Source of the DNA: Actinomycetota bacterium
Lineage (GTDB): Bacteria > Actinomycetota > Actinomycetes > S36-B12 > UBA5976
Assembly: GCA_947491175.1 (NCBI GenBank)
Contig: CANLIF010000001.1
Location: forward strand, 1 to 62,543
DNA length: 62,543 nucleotides
Direction of reading: 5' to 3'
Positions 6,833 through 15,390 of this stretch are shown here, piece after piece. The position numbers were made by a program, and so were the translations under genes. The notes below the pieces were generated by a model. The model did not search any database. It was given only the letters and a program-made list of their open reading frames with translations, and had not been told where the DNA came from. How positions within the stretch are numbered: the stretch's first letter is position 1; every line of letters starts with the position of its first letter.

Positions 6833-8398
6833 GTGACTGACGCCCGCCCAGTACTTGTAGTTGATTTCGGTGCGCAGTATGCCCAATTAATTGCCCGCAG
6901 AATCCGCGAAGCTCGGATTTATTCTGAAGTGGTTCCCAGCACTATGTCGGCCAAAGACATGTTGGCGAAAAACCCATTAGCAATAGTTCTTTCTGGTGGA
7001 CCTTCCAGCGTTTATGCCGAAGGCGCCCCACAAGTGGATGCGGCATTATTCGAAGCAAACCTTCCAGTGTTTGGAATTTGTTATGGCTTTCAAGCGATGG
7101 CAGCCACACTCGGTGGCAAAGTTGCCCAAACCGGCCTATCTGAGTTTGGTGCCACAGAGTTAAAAACTAACCCCGGCAGCTGCTTATTTGATGGGTTACC
7201 TGAAGTTCAAAATGTTTGGATGAGTCACGGCGACTCAGTTCAAGAAGCACCAGCTGGATTTACCGTAACGGCATCAAGTGCTGGGGCAGCAGTCGCGGCA
7301 TTTGAAGATCTTTCTCGAGGCTTGGCAGGTGTGCAATTTCATCCTGAAGTTATGCATTCTGAACATGGGCAAAAAGTTCTAGAACATTTCTTGTATGACA
7401 TAGCCAAGATTGAACCTACTTGGACACCGGCAAGCATTGTTGATGAACAAGTTGCTCGCATCAAGGCTCAGATTGGTAACTCAAAAGTTATATGTGGATT
7501 ATCGGGTGGCGTAGATTCCGCCGCCGCTGCTGCCTTAGTTCACAAAGCGGTCGGAGATAATCTCACCTGCGTATTTGTGGATCATGGCTTATTGCGCGCC
7601 GGCGAGCGTGAACAAGTGGAGCGTGACTATGTTGCTGCAACTGGAATTCGTTTAGTCGTAGTTGATGCAGCCGATCGGTTCTTAAGTGAGCTTGCGGACG
7701 TTACAGATCCAGAAACTAAGCGAAAAATTATTGGCCGAATCTTTATTCGAGTATTTGAAGATGCCCAAAAGCAATTGATTTCTGAGGCTGGTCAATCTGG
7801 AGCCACTATTGATTTCTTAGTTCAAGGCACGCTCTATCCAGACGTGGTTGAAAGTGGTGGTGGTACCGGCGCTGCAACTATCAAGAGCCATCACAACGTT
7901 GGCGGACTTCCTGATGATATTGAATTCCAACTTTGTGAGCCCCTTCGTGAGCTATTTAAGGATGAAGTGCGAGCAGTTGGTCGAGAACTGGGACTTCCAG
8001 AGGCGATGGTCATGCGCCACCCATTCCCTGGGCCGGGCCTAGGAATTCGAATCGTAGGAGCCGTTAGTAAAGAACGGCTCGACATTCTTCGAGCAGCAGA
8101 TGCAATTGTTCGTGAAGAAACCACAATCGCGGGATTAGATTCTTCAATCTGGCAATTTCCAGTTGTGCTGTTGGCTGACGTTCGCAGCGTTGGAGTGCAA
8201 GGTGATGGCAGAACTTATGGCCATCCGATCGTATTGCGACCAGTTTCAAGTGAAGATGCCATGACCGCAGACTGGACCAGATTGCCTTATGACGTATTGG
8301 CAAAAATTTCCAACCGAATTACTAACGAAGTTCGGGAAGTTAACCGCGTAGTTTTGGATGTAACGTCAAAGCCTCCGGGCACTATTGAATGGGAATAA
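6833..8398 (+). CDS. guaA: GMP synthase (glutamine-hydrolysing)
   Basis: Converts XMP to GMP using glutamine and ATP. The 521-residue enzyme has an N-terminal class I glutaminase (residues about 7-190) with the Cys83 nucleophile in FGICYGFQ and the His/Glu pair in QFHPEVMHSEHG. The ATP-pyrophosphatase domain follows with the SGGVDSAAAAAL loop, and the C-terminal dimerisation domain carries HPFPGPGLGIR. It completes the IMP-to-GMP path begun by guaB. GTG 6833 is set by a -10 hexamer six bases upstream and by the fit of the MTDARPVLVVDFGAQYA start. The TAA stop lies within an inverted repeat and in the first copy of a 73-base tandem repeat. Confidence 0.98.
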   Translation: MTDARPVLVVDFGAQYAQLIARRIREARIYSEVVPSTMSAKDMLAKNPLAIVLSGGPSSVYAEGAPQVDAALFEANLPVFGICYGFQAMAATLGGKVAQTGLSEFGATELKTNPGSCLFDGLPEVQNVWMSHGDSVQEAPAGFTVTASSAGAAVAAFEDLSRGLAGVQFHPEVMHSEHGQKVLEHFLYDIAKIEPTWTPASIVDEQVARIKAQIGNSKVICGLSGGVDSAAAAALVHKAVGDNLTCVFVDHGLLRAGEREQVERDYVAATGIRLVVVDAADRFLSELADVTDPETKRKIIGRIFIRVFEDAQKQLISEAGQSGATIDFLVQGTLYPDVVESGGGTGAATIKSHHNVGGLPDDIEFQLCEPLRELFKDEVRAVGRELGLPEAMVMRHPFPGPGLGIRIVGAVSKERLDILRAADAIVREETTIAGLDSSIWQFPVVLLADVRSVGVQGDGRTYGHPIVLRPVSSEDAMTADWTRLPYDVLAKISNRITNEVREVNRVVLDVTSKPPGTIEWE

Positions 8399-8420
8399 GG
8401 CGAAGCCGAAATTCCCATTC
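8387..8420 (+). terminator. Inverted repeat spanning the guaA stop codon
   Basis: GAATGGGAAT (8387-8396) pairs perfectly with ATTCCCATTC (8411-8420); an inner GGC/GCC can pair as well. The left arm consists of the last codons of guaA and runs into the TAA stop (8396-8398). No T-run follows. Confidence 0.7.
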
Positions 8421-8576
8421 ACAATAAACACCGTTTGGGCACAAGCGCCACCAGGCGCTGGTGAGGAATAAGGCGAAGCCGAAATTCCCATTCACAATAA
8501 ACACCGTTTGGGCACAAGCGCCGCCAGGTGCTGGTGAGGAATAAGGCGAAGCCGAAATTCCCATTCACAATAAACA
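8392..8576. repeat. 73-bp tandem repeat (2.5 copies) starting at the guaA stop
   Basis: Copies begin at 8392, 8465 and 8538 (partial, to about 8576), an exact 73-base period. Copies 1 and 2 differ at only two positions. Each unit includes the guaA stop context and, in copy 1, the hairpin CACCAG-GCG-CTGGTG (8449-8463). The sequence is unrelated to the groEL and ychF arrays although the layout is the same. The array ends about 20 bases before the convergent deacetylase gene. Confidence 0.93.
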
Positions 8577-8595
8577 TTGTTATCGCGATCGCACT

Positions 8596-9342
8596 TTAAT
8601 CTGGCAACTTAATCTGCCGGAATGCTTCGGCAGTCCGTCCGGATTCAAGGCCACCTTTTTCTGCTAGGGATTCACCCCAGCCGCGAAGCATGCCTTCTAA
8701 ATCTTCCATGTGCGAAGTTTGACTAGCATGTGCATCGAGTGCCTGCACTTTGCGACTAAAGAACTCAGTGATATCGATCCAATGATTTGGTTCGACATGC
8801 CCTTGTAGCCAAAGCCACGAAACGGTCCAGGCTTCTAATCCTTCTTCATTTCGTAATTCTGGATAGGCGTAGGGATTGCGTACCGCAGGATACAAAGCCC
8901 GAGCAGTTGCTTCGCCAGTAGCCATGTGATCTGGATGACTAGATGGCAGCCGTTCCCAATTTCGTTCTGGCGACTGCGTCAAAACTAATTGTGGCTGGAC
9001 TTGGCGCATAACCCGAACAATGTCTCGCTGTAAATCTTGGCTTGGTTCTAAGTAACCATCTTGATAACCGAGAAAACGCACATCAGTTACGCCGTAAACC
9101 GCAGCAGCAGACTCTTGTTCAGCTCTCCGGATAGCAGGAATCTGCGAACGATCAGTTGAGTCATCAAATCCACCAGCATCTCCGTCAGTACAGATACAGA
9201 ACGTGACTGTCACGCCAGCTTTAACAAGTGCCATAACGGTTCCACCAGCACCAAAGTCCACATCATCAGGATGGGCGGTAACAACTAGTGCTCGGGTCAC
9301 ACCCTCGGGGATTTCAATTCGTTCATTCGATTCAATACTCAC
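8596..9342 (-). CDS. PIG-L/LmbE family zinc deacetylase
   Basis: A 248-residue hydrolase of the family that removes acetyl groups from N-acetylglucosaminyl compounds, including mycothiol enzymes MshB and Mca in Actinobacteria. Seen: the metal-binding AHPDD motif near residue 24, the TDGDAGG segment, and SHPDHMATG, which supplies the third zinc ligand. Substrate cannot be chosen from sequence; mycothiol metabolism is the best guess. The frame begins with GTG 9351, but GTG 9342 is preferred because TAGAGT lies seven bases upstream of it. It converges on guaA across the 73-base array and is divergent from pcrA. Confidence 0.85.
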   Translation of the reverse strand: MSIESNERIEIPEGVTRALVVTAHPDDVDFGAGGTVMALVKAGVTVTFCICTDGDAGGFDDSTDRSQIPAIRRAEQESAAAVYGVTDVRFLGYQDGYLEPSQDLQRDIVRVMRQVQPQLVLTQSPERNWERLPSSHPDHMATGEATARALYPAVRNPYAYPELRNEEGLEAWTVSWLWLQGHVEPNHWIDITEFFSRKVQALDAHASQTSHMEDLEGMLRGWGESLAEKGGLESGRTAEAFRQIKLPD

Positions 9343-9349
9343 GTCGTCC

Positions 9350-9355
9350 ACTCTA
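9350..9355 (-). promoter_or_regulatory. -10 hexamer of the PIG-L deacetylase
   Basis: On the minus strand TAGAGT is followed by seven bases and GTG 9342. The spacing suggests a leaderless mRNA and supports this start over GTG 9351. Confidence 0.5.
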
Positions 9356-9395
9356 TTTCGTTTATGCCACGACTCTGCATGTCAGGGTACTTACG

Positions 9396-9401
9396 TAGAC
9401 T
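9396..9401 (+). promoter_or_regulatory. -10 hexamer of pcrA (leaderless start)
   Basis: TAGACT, six bases, then GTG 9408. Same arrangement as at guaA, purN and the CNNM gene. Confidence 0.6.
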
Positions 9402-9407
9402 GTCGGT

Positions 9408-11615
9408 GTGCCTTCACAACTTTTAGATGATCTAAACGAACCACAACGCCAAGCTGTTGTGCATTCCGGAACCCCATTATTAGTTGTGGCTGGAGCGGGC
9501 TCTGGAAAAACACGAGTACTTACCTGCAGGATTGCTTACCTAATGGCCGAGCGAAACGTAGCACCAACTGAGATTTTGGCAATTACATTTACCAATAAAG
9601 CAGCTAACGAAATGAAAGAACGTGTTGCACACATGGTTGGCCCAAAGGCCAGAAGTATGTGGGTTTCCACTTTTCACTCGGCTTGCGTTCGAATCCTGCG
9701 CAATGAGGCAAAGCGGTTAAATCTCAAGCCATCCTTCACGATTTATGACACCCAGGATTCCGTGCGAATGCTCTTTCTGGTTTCCAAAGATCTGGGAATC
9801 GACCCAAAGTCCTACAGCCCAAAATACTTACTCGGTCAAATCAGCAACTTAAAGAATGAACTTATTGATTATGAAGATGCCATAAGTAAGGCAGTAACTG
9901 CGCAAGAGCAAACCGTTGCGCAGGCATACGGCGAGTATCAGCGGCGGTTGATGTTAGCAAGTGCGGTTGACTTTGATGACCTCATTGGACACACCGTTGC
10001 ACTGCTCCAGGCATTTCCAGATGTTGCCGAGCACTACCATCGTCGCTTTCGCCACGTATTGGTAGACGAGTATCAAGATACCAACCACGCACAATATATT
10101 CTGATTCGCGAATTGGTAGGAACTGGTAAAGATGGAATGCCACCCGCCGAGTTATGTGTAGTTGGAGATGCGGATCAAAGTATCTATGCTTTCCGTGGCG
10201 CGAACATCCGCAACATAGTTGAGTTTGAGCGTGACTATTCAACTGCTCAAACTGTAGTTTTGGAACAAAACTATCGCTCGACGCAAAATATTCTGACCAG
10301 CGCAAATTCGGTAATTGAAAAGAACTCAGGCCGACCAGCCAAGCGCCTTTGGACTGCAGAAGGCAGTGGTGAAAAGATTGTTATTTACACCGCCAATGAC
10401 GAACATCACGAAGCTGATTTCATTGTCACAAACATTGCAGACTTGATTGATAACCATGGATATGATTACAAAGACGTGGCAATTTTTTATCGCACTAATA
10501 ACCAATCTCGAAGCGTTGAAGAAGTTTTCATCCGCCGCGGAGTACCTTACAAAGTCGTTGGTGGAACTAGATTCTACGAACGAAAAGAAATTAAGGATGC
10601 CCTGGCATATTTGCGCGCAGTCTCTAACCCCGAAGATGATGTTTCGGTTCGAAGAATTTTAAATACCCCACGTCGCGGAATTGGTGACAAGGCCGAAGAG
10701 GCCGTAGAAGGTTTTGCGCGTCGAGAGAAAATTACATTTAGTGCGGCGCTTAATCGACTATCAGAAATCCACACTCTGCCAACTAGGTCAGCAACTGCAC
10801 TTACCGAATTCAACAGGCTACTTGGAAACCTTCGCACCTTGGATGAATCTGGCGCAGGTCCAAGTGCGATTTTGGCGGCAGCCATGGAAGCTTCTGGGTA
10901 CCTAAAAGAATTGACTGCCAGTAAAGATCCACAAGATGAAGTACGAGTCGAGAACATCGCCGAACTCGAGAATGTGACCCGAGAATACGAAGAACAGTTT
11001 GTCGAAGACAACGAATCCGGGGATGTTGCCACACTTTCAAACTTTCTAGAGCGCGTTTCATTGGTAGCAGATTCGGATCAGATTCCAACTGGCGCCGAAC
11101 ATGGAGGAGTAGTCACTCTGATGACTTTGCATACTGCAAAGGGCCTGGAGTTTCCTGTGGTGTTTTTAACGGGAATGGAAGATGGAGTCTTTCCGCACCA
11201 ACGTGCATTTGGTTCGGCAACTGAACTCGAGGAAGAACGCAGACTTGCTTATGTGGGTATGACGCGAGCTATGAAGCGTCTGTTTCTTTCTCGGGCCGTG
11301 GCTCGATCTACTTGGGGTCAGCCAAACTACAATCCAGAATCCCGATTCCTTTCTGAAATTCCAGCCGAACTTGTGGATCGACAAGGCGAAGAACCAAGTC
11401 CACTCGGGCTGGCAGGTTCTGGGTCAAGAGCACCAAAGCGTGACGAGCCAGTAATGGCACTTGAAGTCGGAGATCGTGTATTACATGACAAGTTTGGAAT
11501 GGGTACGGTTTTGTCAGTGATTGGACAGAATGAAAAGGCAGAAGCAACTATCGATTTCAAGAGTGCTGGAGAAAAGCGCTTACTTTTGCGTTATGCGCCG
11601 GTGGAAAAACTTTAG
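9408..11615 (+). CDS. pcrA: ATP-dependent DNA helicase PcrA/UvrD
   Basis: A superfamily 1A 3'-5' helicase for DNA repair and removal of proteins from DNA. The 735-residue protein shows the Q motif (LNEPQRQAV), Walker A GAGSGKT, ITFTNKAANEMKER (Ia), DEYQDTN (motif II), DQSIYAFRGA (III), QNYRST (IV), TLHTAKGLEFPVVFL (V) and EERRLAYVGMTRA (VI), in order. The C-terminus has the KFGMGTVLSV Tudor-like segment typical of PcrA. The start is GTG 9408. The stop is one base away from the stop of the convergent M23 peptidase gene. Confidence 0.97.
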   Translation: MPSQLLDDLNEPQRQAVVHSGTPLLVVAGAGSGKTRVLTCRIAYLMAERNVAPTEILAITFTNKAANEMKERVAHMVGPKARSMWVSTFHSACVRILRNEAKRLNLKPSFTIYDTQDSVRMLFLVSKDLGIDPKSYSPKYLLGQISNLKNELIDYEDAISKAVTAQEQTVAQAYGEYQRRLMLASAVDFDDLIGHTVALLQAFPDVAEHYHRRFRHVLVDEYQDTNHAQYILIRELVGTGKDGMPPAELCVVGDADQSIYAFRGANIRNIVEFERDYSTAQTVVLEQNYRSTQNILTSANSVIEKNSGRPAKRLWTAEGSGEKIVIYTANDEHHEADFIVTNIADLIDNHGYDYKDVAIFYRTNNQSRSVEEVFIRRGVPYKVVGGTRFYERKEIKDALAYLRAVSNPEDDVSVRRILNTPRRGIGDKAEEAVEGFARREKITFSAALNRLSEIHTLPTRSATALTEFNRLLGNLRTLDESGAGPSAILAAAMEASGYLKELTASKDPQDEVRVENIAELENVTREYEEQFVEDNESGDVATLSNFLERVSLVADSDQIPTGAEHGGVVTLMTLHTAKGLEFPVVFLTGMEDGVFPHQRAFGSATELEEERRLAYVGMTRAMKRLFLSRAVARSTWGQPNYNPESRFLSEIPAELVDRQGEEPSPLGLAGSGSRAPKRDEPVMALEVGDRVLHDKFGMGTVLSVIGQNEKAEATIDFKSAGEKRLLLRYAPVEKL

Positions 11616-11616
11616 G

Positions 11617-12636
11617 TTACTTGCCCCAAAGCCAAGTTGATGGATTCATAAATTCTCCATCTTTGGTTACTTCAAAATGTAAATGTGGACCGGTGGTATT
11701 TCCAGATGTTCCTGATTTACCAATTGTCTGACCAGCAGCAACTTCGCCGGAGCTATAACTAATTTTAGATAAGTGGTTGTAGGTAGTTATGTAACCACTG
11801 CCATGGTCAATTTGAATCCGGTAGCCGTACGCACCTTCCCAGCTTGCGGAAATGATGGTTCCATTGGCCGCTGCAACTACAGCCGTTCCCGTTGGGACCC
11901 TAAAGTCCAATCCGGTGTGCCAACCGCCAGACCAAATACCGCCGCGTTGCCCGAATCGAGCGCTTAGTTGGTAGTCAGACTTAATAGGCTCAGTAATTAC
12001 CCCTACTTGTCTAGCCAACTCTTTTTTAGTGGCAACAGCAGCTTTACGCGCTTGCTCTTGCCTTATCAATTCCTTTGACCTCTTTTCAGCTGCTATTAAT
12101 GCAGCTTCAGCCTGTTCCTTTTCAAGAATTATTGCTTGTTGCTCAGCCAGCAATACTTGGGCCTGCTGATTTTTTTGATCTTGGGCCTGGGAAATCAAGG
12201 TACTCAATTGCTCTGTTGATGCCGCTAGAGATTGGAGTGACTTTCGCTCAATTCCGGAAATGGTGGGTGTTGTATCTATGACTGCATCAGGATCGCTGGT
12301 TGGATCATCGACTGTGGCAGCAGCAGCAAGCACTTCGCCTTCGGCAAGAGTTTGGCGATCCTCGGAACGGCTTGCAGCCTGGGCACGCGAGGTGCTGGTT
12401 TGAATCGAAGCGACAGGTGCCTGTGCTTCCAAAGCCAAAACATTAGCGGCAGAAGTTTCTAAGACAGTTATGTCACCGGCCTGAGTGACTTCGGCAACGG
12501 TTGATCCAGAAGTAGCCACGACCGAGCTCATGCTGGCAACGCTTACGAGCGCACCGAGGTGCTTGCCGGAAACAGACTTCTTTTTTGGGGCAGCATGACG
12601 AGCAGCGCGATGACGACCGCGTGGTTCTGTGCTCAT
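11617..12636 (-). CDS. Secreted M23 family peptidoglycan endopeptidase
   Basis: A 339-residue cell-wall hydrolase or amidase activator. A basic N-terminus is followed by a weakly hydrophobic export segment (about residues 24-48) that could be a signal peptide or membrane anchor. Residues 130-210 are rich in Gln, Ala, Glu and Lys and look coiled-coil. The M23 (LytM) domain covers about 225-335, with zinc ligands in HTGLDF and HLHFEV and a YNHLS loop, so it is probably catalytically active. ATG 12636 follows TAGGGT by seven bases. Function is inferred as cell-wall remodelling during division. Upstream lie GTCAC direct repeats and a 14-base palindrome. Confidence 0.9.
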   Translation of the reverse strand: MSTEPRGRHRAARHAAPKKKSVSGKHLGALVSVASMSSVVATSGSTVAEVTQAGDITVLETSAANVLALEAQAPVASIQTSTSRAQAASRSEDRQTLAEGEVLAAAATVDDPTSDPDAVIDTTPTISGIERKSLQSLAASTEQLSTLISQAQDQKNQQAQVLLAEQQAIILEKEQAEAALIAAEKRSKELIRQEQARKAAVATKKELARQVGVITEPIKSDYQLSARFGQRGGIWSGGWHTGLDFRVPTGTAVVAAANGTIISASWEGAYGYRIQIDHGSGYITTYNHLSKISYSSGEVAAGQTIGKSGTSGNTTGPHLHFEVTKDGEFMNPSTWLWGK

Positions 12637-12643
12637 AGTTAAG

Positions 12644-12649
12644 ACCCTA
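12644..12649 (-). promoter_or_regulatory. -10 hexamer of the M23 peptidase gene
   Basis: TAGGGT on the minus strand, seven bases, then ATG 12636. This implies a leaderless mRNA. Confidence 0.5.
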
Positions 12650-12721
12650 TCGGAAGCAAAAATGCCTAAGTTATAGGTCTTTTCTACCTGAATTTTGGGC
12701 CTTTGGGAAATGAAAATGGGG

Positions 12722-12762
12722 TGTCAGTGACCAAAGTGACATAACCCACCTCAAATTTGAGG
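12722..12762. promoter_or_regulatory. Candidate operators in the M23/B12-subunit divergent region
   Basis: TGTCA (12722-12726) and TGACA (12737-12741) are inverted. On the minus strand the same stretch reads GTCAC-TTTG-GTCAC, a direct repeat with a 9-base period. Nearby is the perfect palindrome CCTCAAATTTGAGG (12749-12762). The remainder of this roughly 205-base spacer is A+T-rich with no gene. The direct repeat resembles MtrA-type boxes only loosely. Confidence 0.35.
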
Positions 12763-12841
12763 GAAAATCCCAATATTTGGAAAATTTTGCTCAAATCTTG
12801 GCAAATTGCGGGTGGGCCGAATTTGCCTGTATTAATTAGAG

Positions 12842-13246
12842 GTGAGCCAAATCCGAATCGTCATTGCCAAGCCCGGTCTTGATGGCCATGATCGCGGAGC
12901 CAAAGTTATCGCCCGCGCGCTGCGAGATGCTGGATTTGAAGTGATTTACACCGGACTACACCAAACCCCAGAACAAATTGTCCAGACCGCAATTCAAGAA
13001 GACGCTGATGCGATTGGCTTGTCAATTCTTTCTGGCGCACATTTAACTTTGTTTCCCGCAGTAATCGAACTACTGGCAGCAAAAGGTGCATCTGACATTG
13101 TTGTGTTTGGCGGTGGCGTGATTCCAACTGATGACGTCACACAATTACAAGATTCAGGTGTTGCACATGTGTTTACGCCGGGCACGCCAATTGGTGATGT
13201 TGTGGAATGGGTTCGCGCCAACGTGGGTGTAACTAGCGTTCGATAG
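12842..13246 (+). CDS. Cobalamin-binding small subunit of an acyl-CoA mutase (IcmB-like)
   Basis: A 134-residue stand-alone B12-binding domain that carries adenosylcobalamin for a carbon-skeleton mutase. D14-G-H16-D-R-G19 is the DxHxxG motif whose His binds cobalt; the LSGAH and FGGGVIP loops hold the nucleotide tail. The sequence is very close to Streptomyces IcmB, the small subunit of isobutyryl-CoA mutase, as far as I recall, and a similar position near sucCD occurs there. The partner is probably the large subunit at 30520-32097, which looks more like methylmalonyl-CoA mutase. It lies 39 bases before sucC and is probably co-transcribed with sucCD. GTG 12842 is close to an A+T-rich TATTAA box. 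Confidence 0.9.
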   Translation: MSQIRIVIAKPGLDGHDRGAKVIARALRDAGFEVIYTGLHQTPEQIVQTAIQEDADAIGLSILSGAHLTLFPAVIELLAAKGASDIVVFGGGVIPTDDVTQLQDSGVAHVFTPGTPIGDVVEWVRANVGVTSVR

Positions 13247-13285
13247 GGTTGTGCCACAAACTAGCGAGAGGGTGGCCCGCAAACC

Positions 13286-14461
13286 GTGGATCTATACGAA
13301 TACCAAGCCAAAGATTTATTCGCTAAACATGGCGTAGCTGTTGTACCAGGCAAAGTTTGTTTTACGCCTGAAGAAGCCCAAGCGGTAGCAACTCAGATCG
13401 GCACCACTGTTGTCGTCAAAGCCCAGGTTAAAACTGGTGGCCGAGGTAAAGCTGGCGGAGTAAAGCTCGCTGACAATCCAAATGATGCCAAGGATCGAGC
13501 CCAAGATATTCTTGGGCTGGACATTAAAGGACATGTTGTCCATAAAGTTCTAGTTGCAGAAGCAGCAGACATTGCCTCTGAGTACTACGTTTCATTTTTG
13601 TTGGATAGAACTAATCGCACATTTCTTGCGATGGCCAGCGTCGAAGGTGGCGTAGAAATTGAAGAGGTCGCCGTCAATAATCCAGACGCATTAGCGATGA
13701 TTCGTGTTGATGCTCTTGTTGGTTGCACGCTCGAAAAAGCAACTGAGATCGCAGATGCAGCAAAGTTCCCAGCCGAAGTCAGGGAACAAGTTATCGAAAT
13801 GCTTCAGAGCTTATGGAAAGTTTTAGTTGAGGAAGATGCGACGCTGGTGGAAGTTAACCCGTTGGCAAAGATTTCCGATGGCCGAGTTCTTGCTCTGGAT
13901 GGAAAAGTTTCACTGGATGACAACGCGCAATACCGACATGAAGATCATTTGGCATTAATTGACAACGCTCAAACTGATCCAATCGAATTGCGCGCAAAAG
14001 AATTTGATTTGAACTACGTAAAACTTCAAGGTGAAGTTGGAATCATCGGCAATGGCGCCGGTTTGGTTATGTCCACTCTTGATGTAGTTGCTTATGCAGG
14101 TGAAGAGTTTGGTGGAGTTAAGCCAGCAAACTTCCTTGACATTGGCGGCGGTGCCAGCGCACAAGTTATGGCAAATGGTTTAGATATCGTTTTAGGTGAT
14201 CCAGATGTCAAGGCAGTATTCGTAAACGTATTCGGTGGAATTACAGCTTGTGATGCAGTTGCCAACGGAATTGTGCAGGCAGTTGCAATGCTTGCCAATC
14301 GTGGCGAACCAATTACCAAGCCGATTGTGTGTCGCATTGATGGAAACAATGCTGTCGAAGGTCGTCGCATTCTGGATGAGTCTGGCATTGCCTTGATTGA
14401 ACGTGTTGAAACCATGGATGACGCAGCCAGACGCGTTGCCCAACTAGCTGCAGGTAAGTAG
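13286..14461 (+). CDS. sucC: Succinate-CoA ligase, beta subunit
   Basis: ATP-grasp subunit (391 residues) of the TCA enzyme interconverting succinyl-CoA and succinate with nucleotide synthesis. The N-terminal MDLYEYQAKDLFAKHGV start, KAQVKTGGRGKAGGVK nucleotide-binding segment, EVNPLA metal site and C-terminal FVNVFGGITACDAVANGIV are all seen. Length is typical. Start is GTG 13286; a GAGAGGG run lies somewhat far upstream. It pairs with sucD 8 bases downstream. Confidence 0.97.
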   Translation: MDLYEYQAKDLFAKHGVAVVPGKVCFTPEEAQAVATQIGTTVVVKAQVKTGGRGKAGGVKLADNPNDAKDRAQDILGLDIKGHVVHKVLVAEAADIASEYYVSFLLDRTNRTFLAMASVEGGVEIEEVAVNNPDALAMIRVDALVGCTLEKATEIADAAKFPAEVREQVIEMLQSLWKVLVEEDATLVEVNPLAKISDGRVLALDGKVSLDDNAQYRHEDHLALIDNAQTDPIELRAKEFDLNYVKLQGEVGIIGNGAGLVMSTLDVVAYAGEEFGGVKPANFLDIGGGASAQVMANGLDIVLGDPDVKAVFVNVFGGITACDAVANGIVQAVAMLANRGEPITKPIVCRIDGNNAVEGRRILDESGIALIERVETMDDAARRVAQLAAGK

Positions 14462-14469
14462 GACTTCTG

Positions 14470-15342
14470 ATGGCAATTTTTCTGACTGCAGATAGCAAAG
14501 TTTTAGTTCAAGGAATGACTGGCTCGGAAGGCACAAAGCACACTCGACGAATGGTGGCCAGTGGCACAAATGTTGTTGCTGGCGTAACGCCAGGTAAGGG
14601 TGGTCAAGAAGTTGACGGCATCCCGGTGTTCAACAATGTTGGCGAAGCCATGGCAGCAACAGGCGCTAATGTCTCGGTGGTTTTTGTGCCACCTAAGTTC
14701 GCGAAAGCGGCAGTCATTGAAGCGGTCGATGCAGCAATCCCACTGTGCGTGGTAATTACTGAAGGAATTCCAGTGCATGACACTGCAGCGTTTTTTCAAT
14801 ACGCCGAAAATTCAGGCAAGACTCGATTAGTTGGGCCAAACTGCCCTGGCTTGATTAGCCCAGGAGTATCGAACGCTGGCATCATTCCCGGTGACATTAC
14901 GCAAAAGGGACGCATCGGCCTAGTGAGCAAGTCAGGCACGCTTACTTATCAAATGATGTTTGAGTTAAGGGATCTTGGTTTTTCAAGTTGCGTAGGTATC
15001 GGTGGCGATCCAATTATTGGAACAACACACATTGATTGCCTTGCGGCATTTGAAGCAGATCCTGAAACTCAAGTAATTGTGATGATTGGTGAAATTGGTG
15101 GTGACGCTGAGGAGCGGGCTGCTGCATTTATCAAAGACAATGTAACTAAACCAGTCATCGGATATGTCGCAGGCTTCACTGCGCCCGAAGGCAAAACTAT
15201 GGGTCATGCCGGTGCAATTGTGTCGGGTTCATCTGGAACTGCAGCTGCGAAAAAAGATGCGCTAGAAGCGGTCGGCGTTCGAGTTGGAAAAACTCCAAGT
15301 GAAGCAGCCAGACTTGTTCGGGAAGTCTTAGCCAGCCTTTAA
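14470..15342 (+). CDS. sucD: Succinate-CoA ligase, alpha subunit
   Basis: CoA-binding and phosphohistidine subunit (290 residues). Seen: the LVQGMTGSEGTKHT CoA-binding loop, VGPNCPGLISPG, KSGTLTYQ, and GHAGAIVSGSSGTAAAKKDAL with the His that carries phosphate. It follows sucC by 8 bases. Together they take the product of the mutase small and large subunits to succinate. Confidence 0.98.
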   Translation: MAIFLTADSKVLVQGMTGSEGTKHTRRMVASGTNVVAGVTPGKGGQEVDGIPVFNNVGEAMAATGANVSVVFVPPKFAKAAVIEAVDAAIPLCVVITEGIPVHDTAAFFQYAENSGKTRLVGPNCPGLISPGVSNAGIIPGDITQKGRIGLVSKSGTLTYQMMFELRDLGFSSCVGIGGDPIIGTTHIDCLAAFEADPETQVIVMIGEIGGDAEERAAAFIKDNVTKPVIGYVAGFTAPEGKTMGHAGAIVSGSSGTAAAKKDALEAVGVRVGKTPSEAARLVREVLASL

Positions 15343-15390
15343 TTCGTGTCGAATCAGCTTTTTTTAGGCTGAACTGGGACGATTTTAAGT

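Noticed and set aside
8585..8592. GCGATCGC octamer like the cyanobacterial HIP1
   Set aside because: I noticed it only here, in the short spacer next to the guaA array; no repeated use is evident, and chance is enough to explain it.
12637..12841. Cyclic-di-AMP (ydaO) or cobalamin riboswitch before the M23 or B12-subunit gene
   Set aside because: Neither the conserved core sequences nor the expected pairing were found, and the M23 gene appears to be leaderless.
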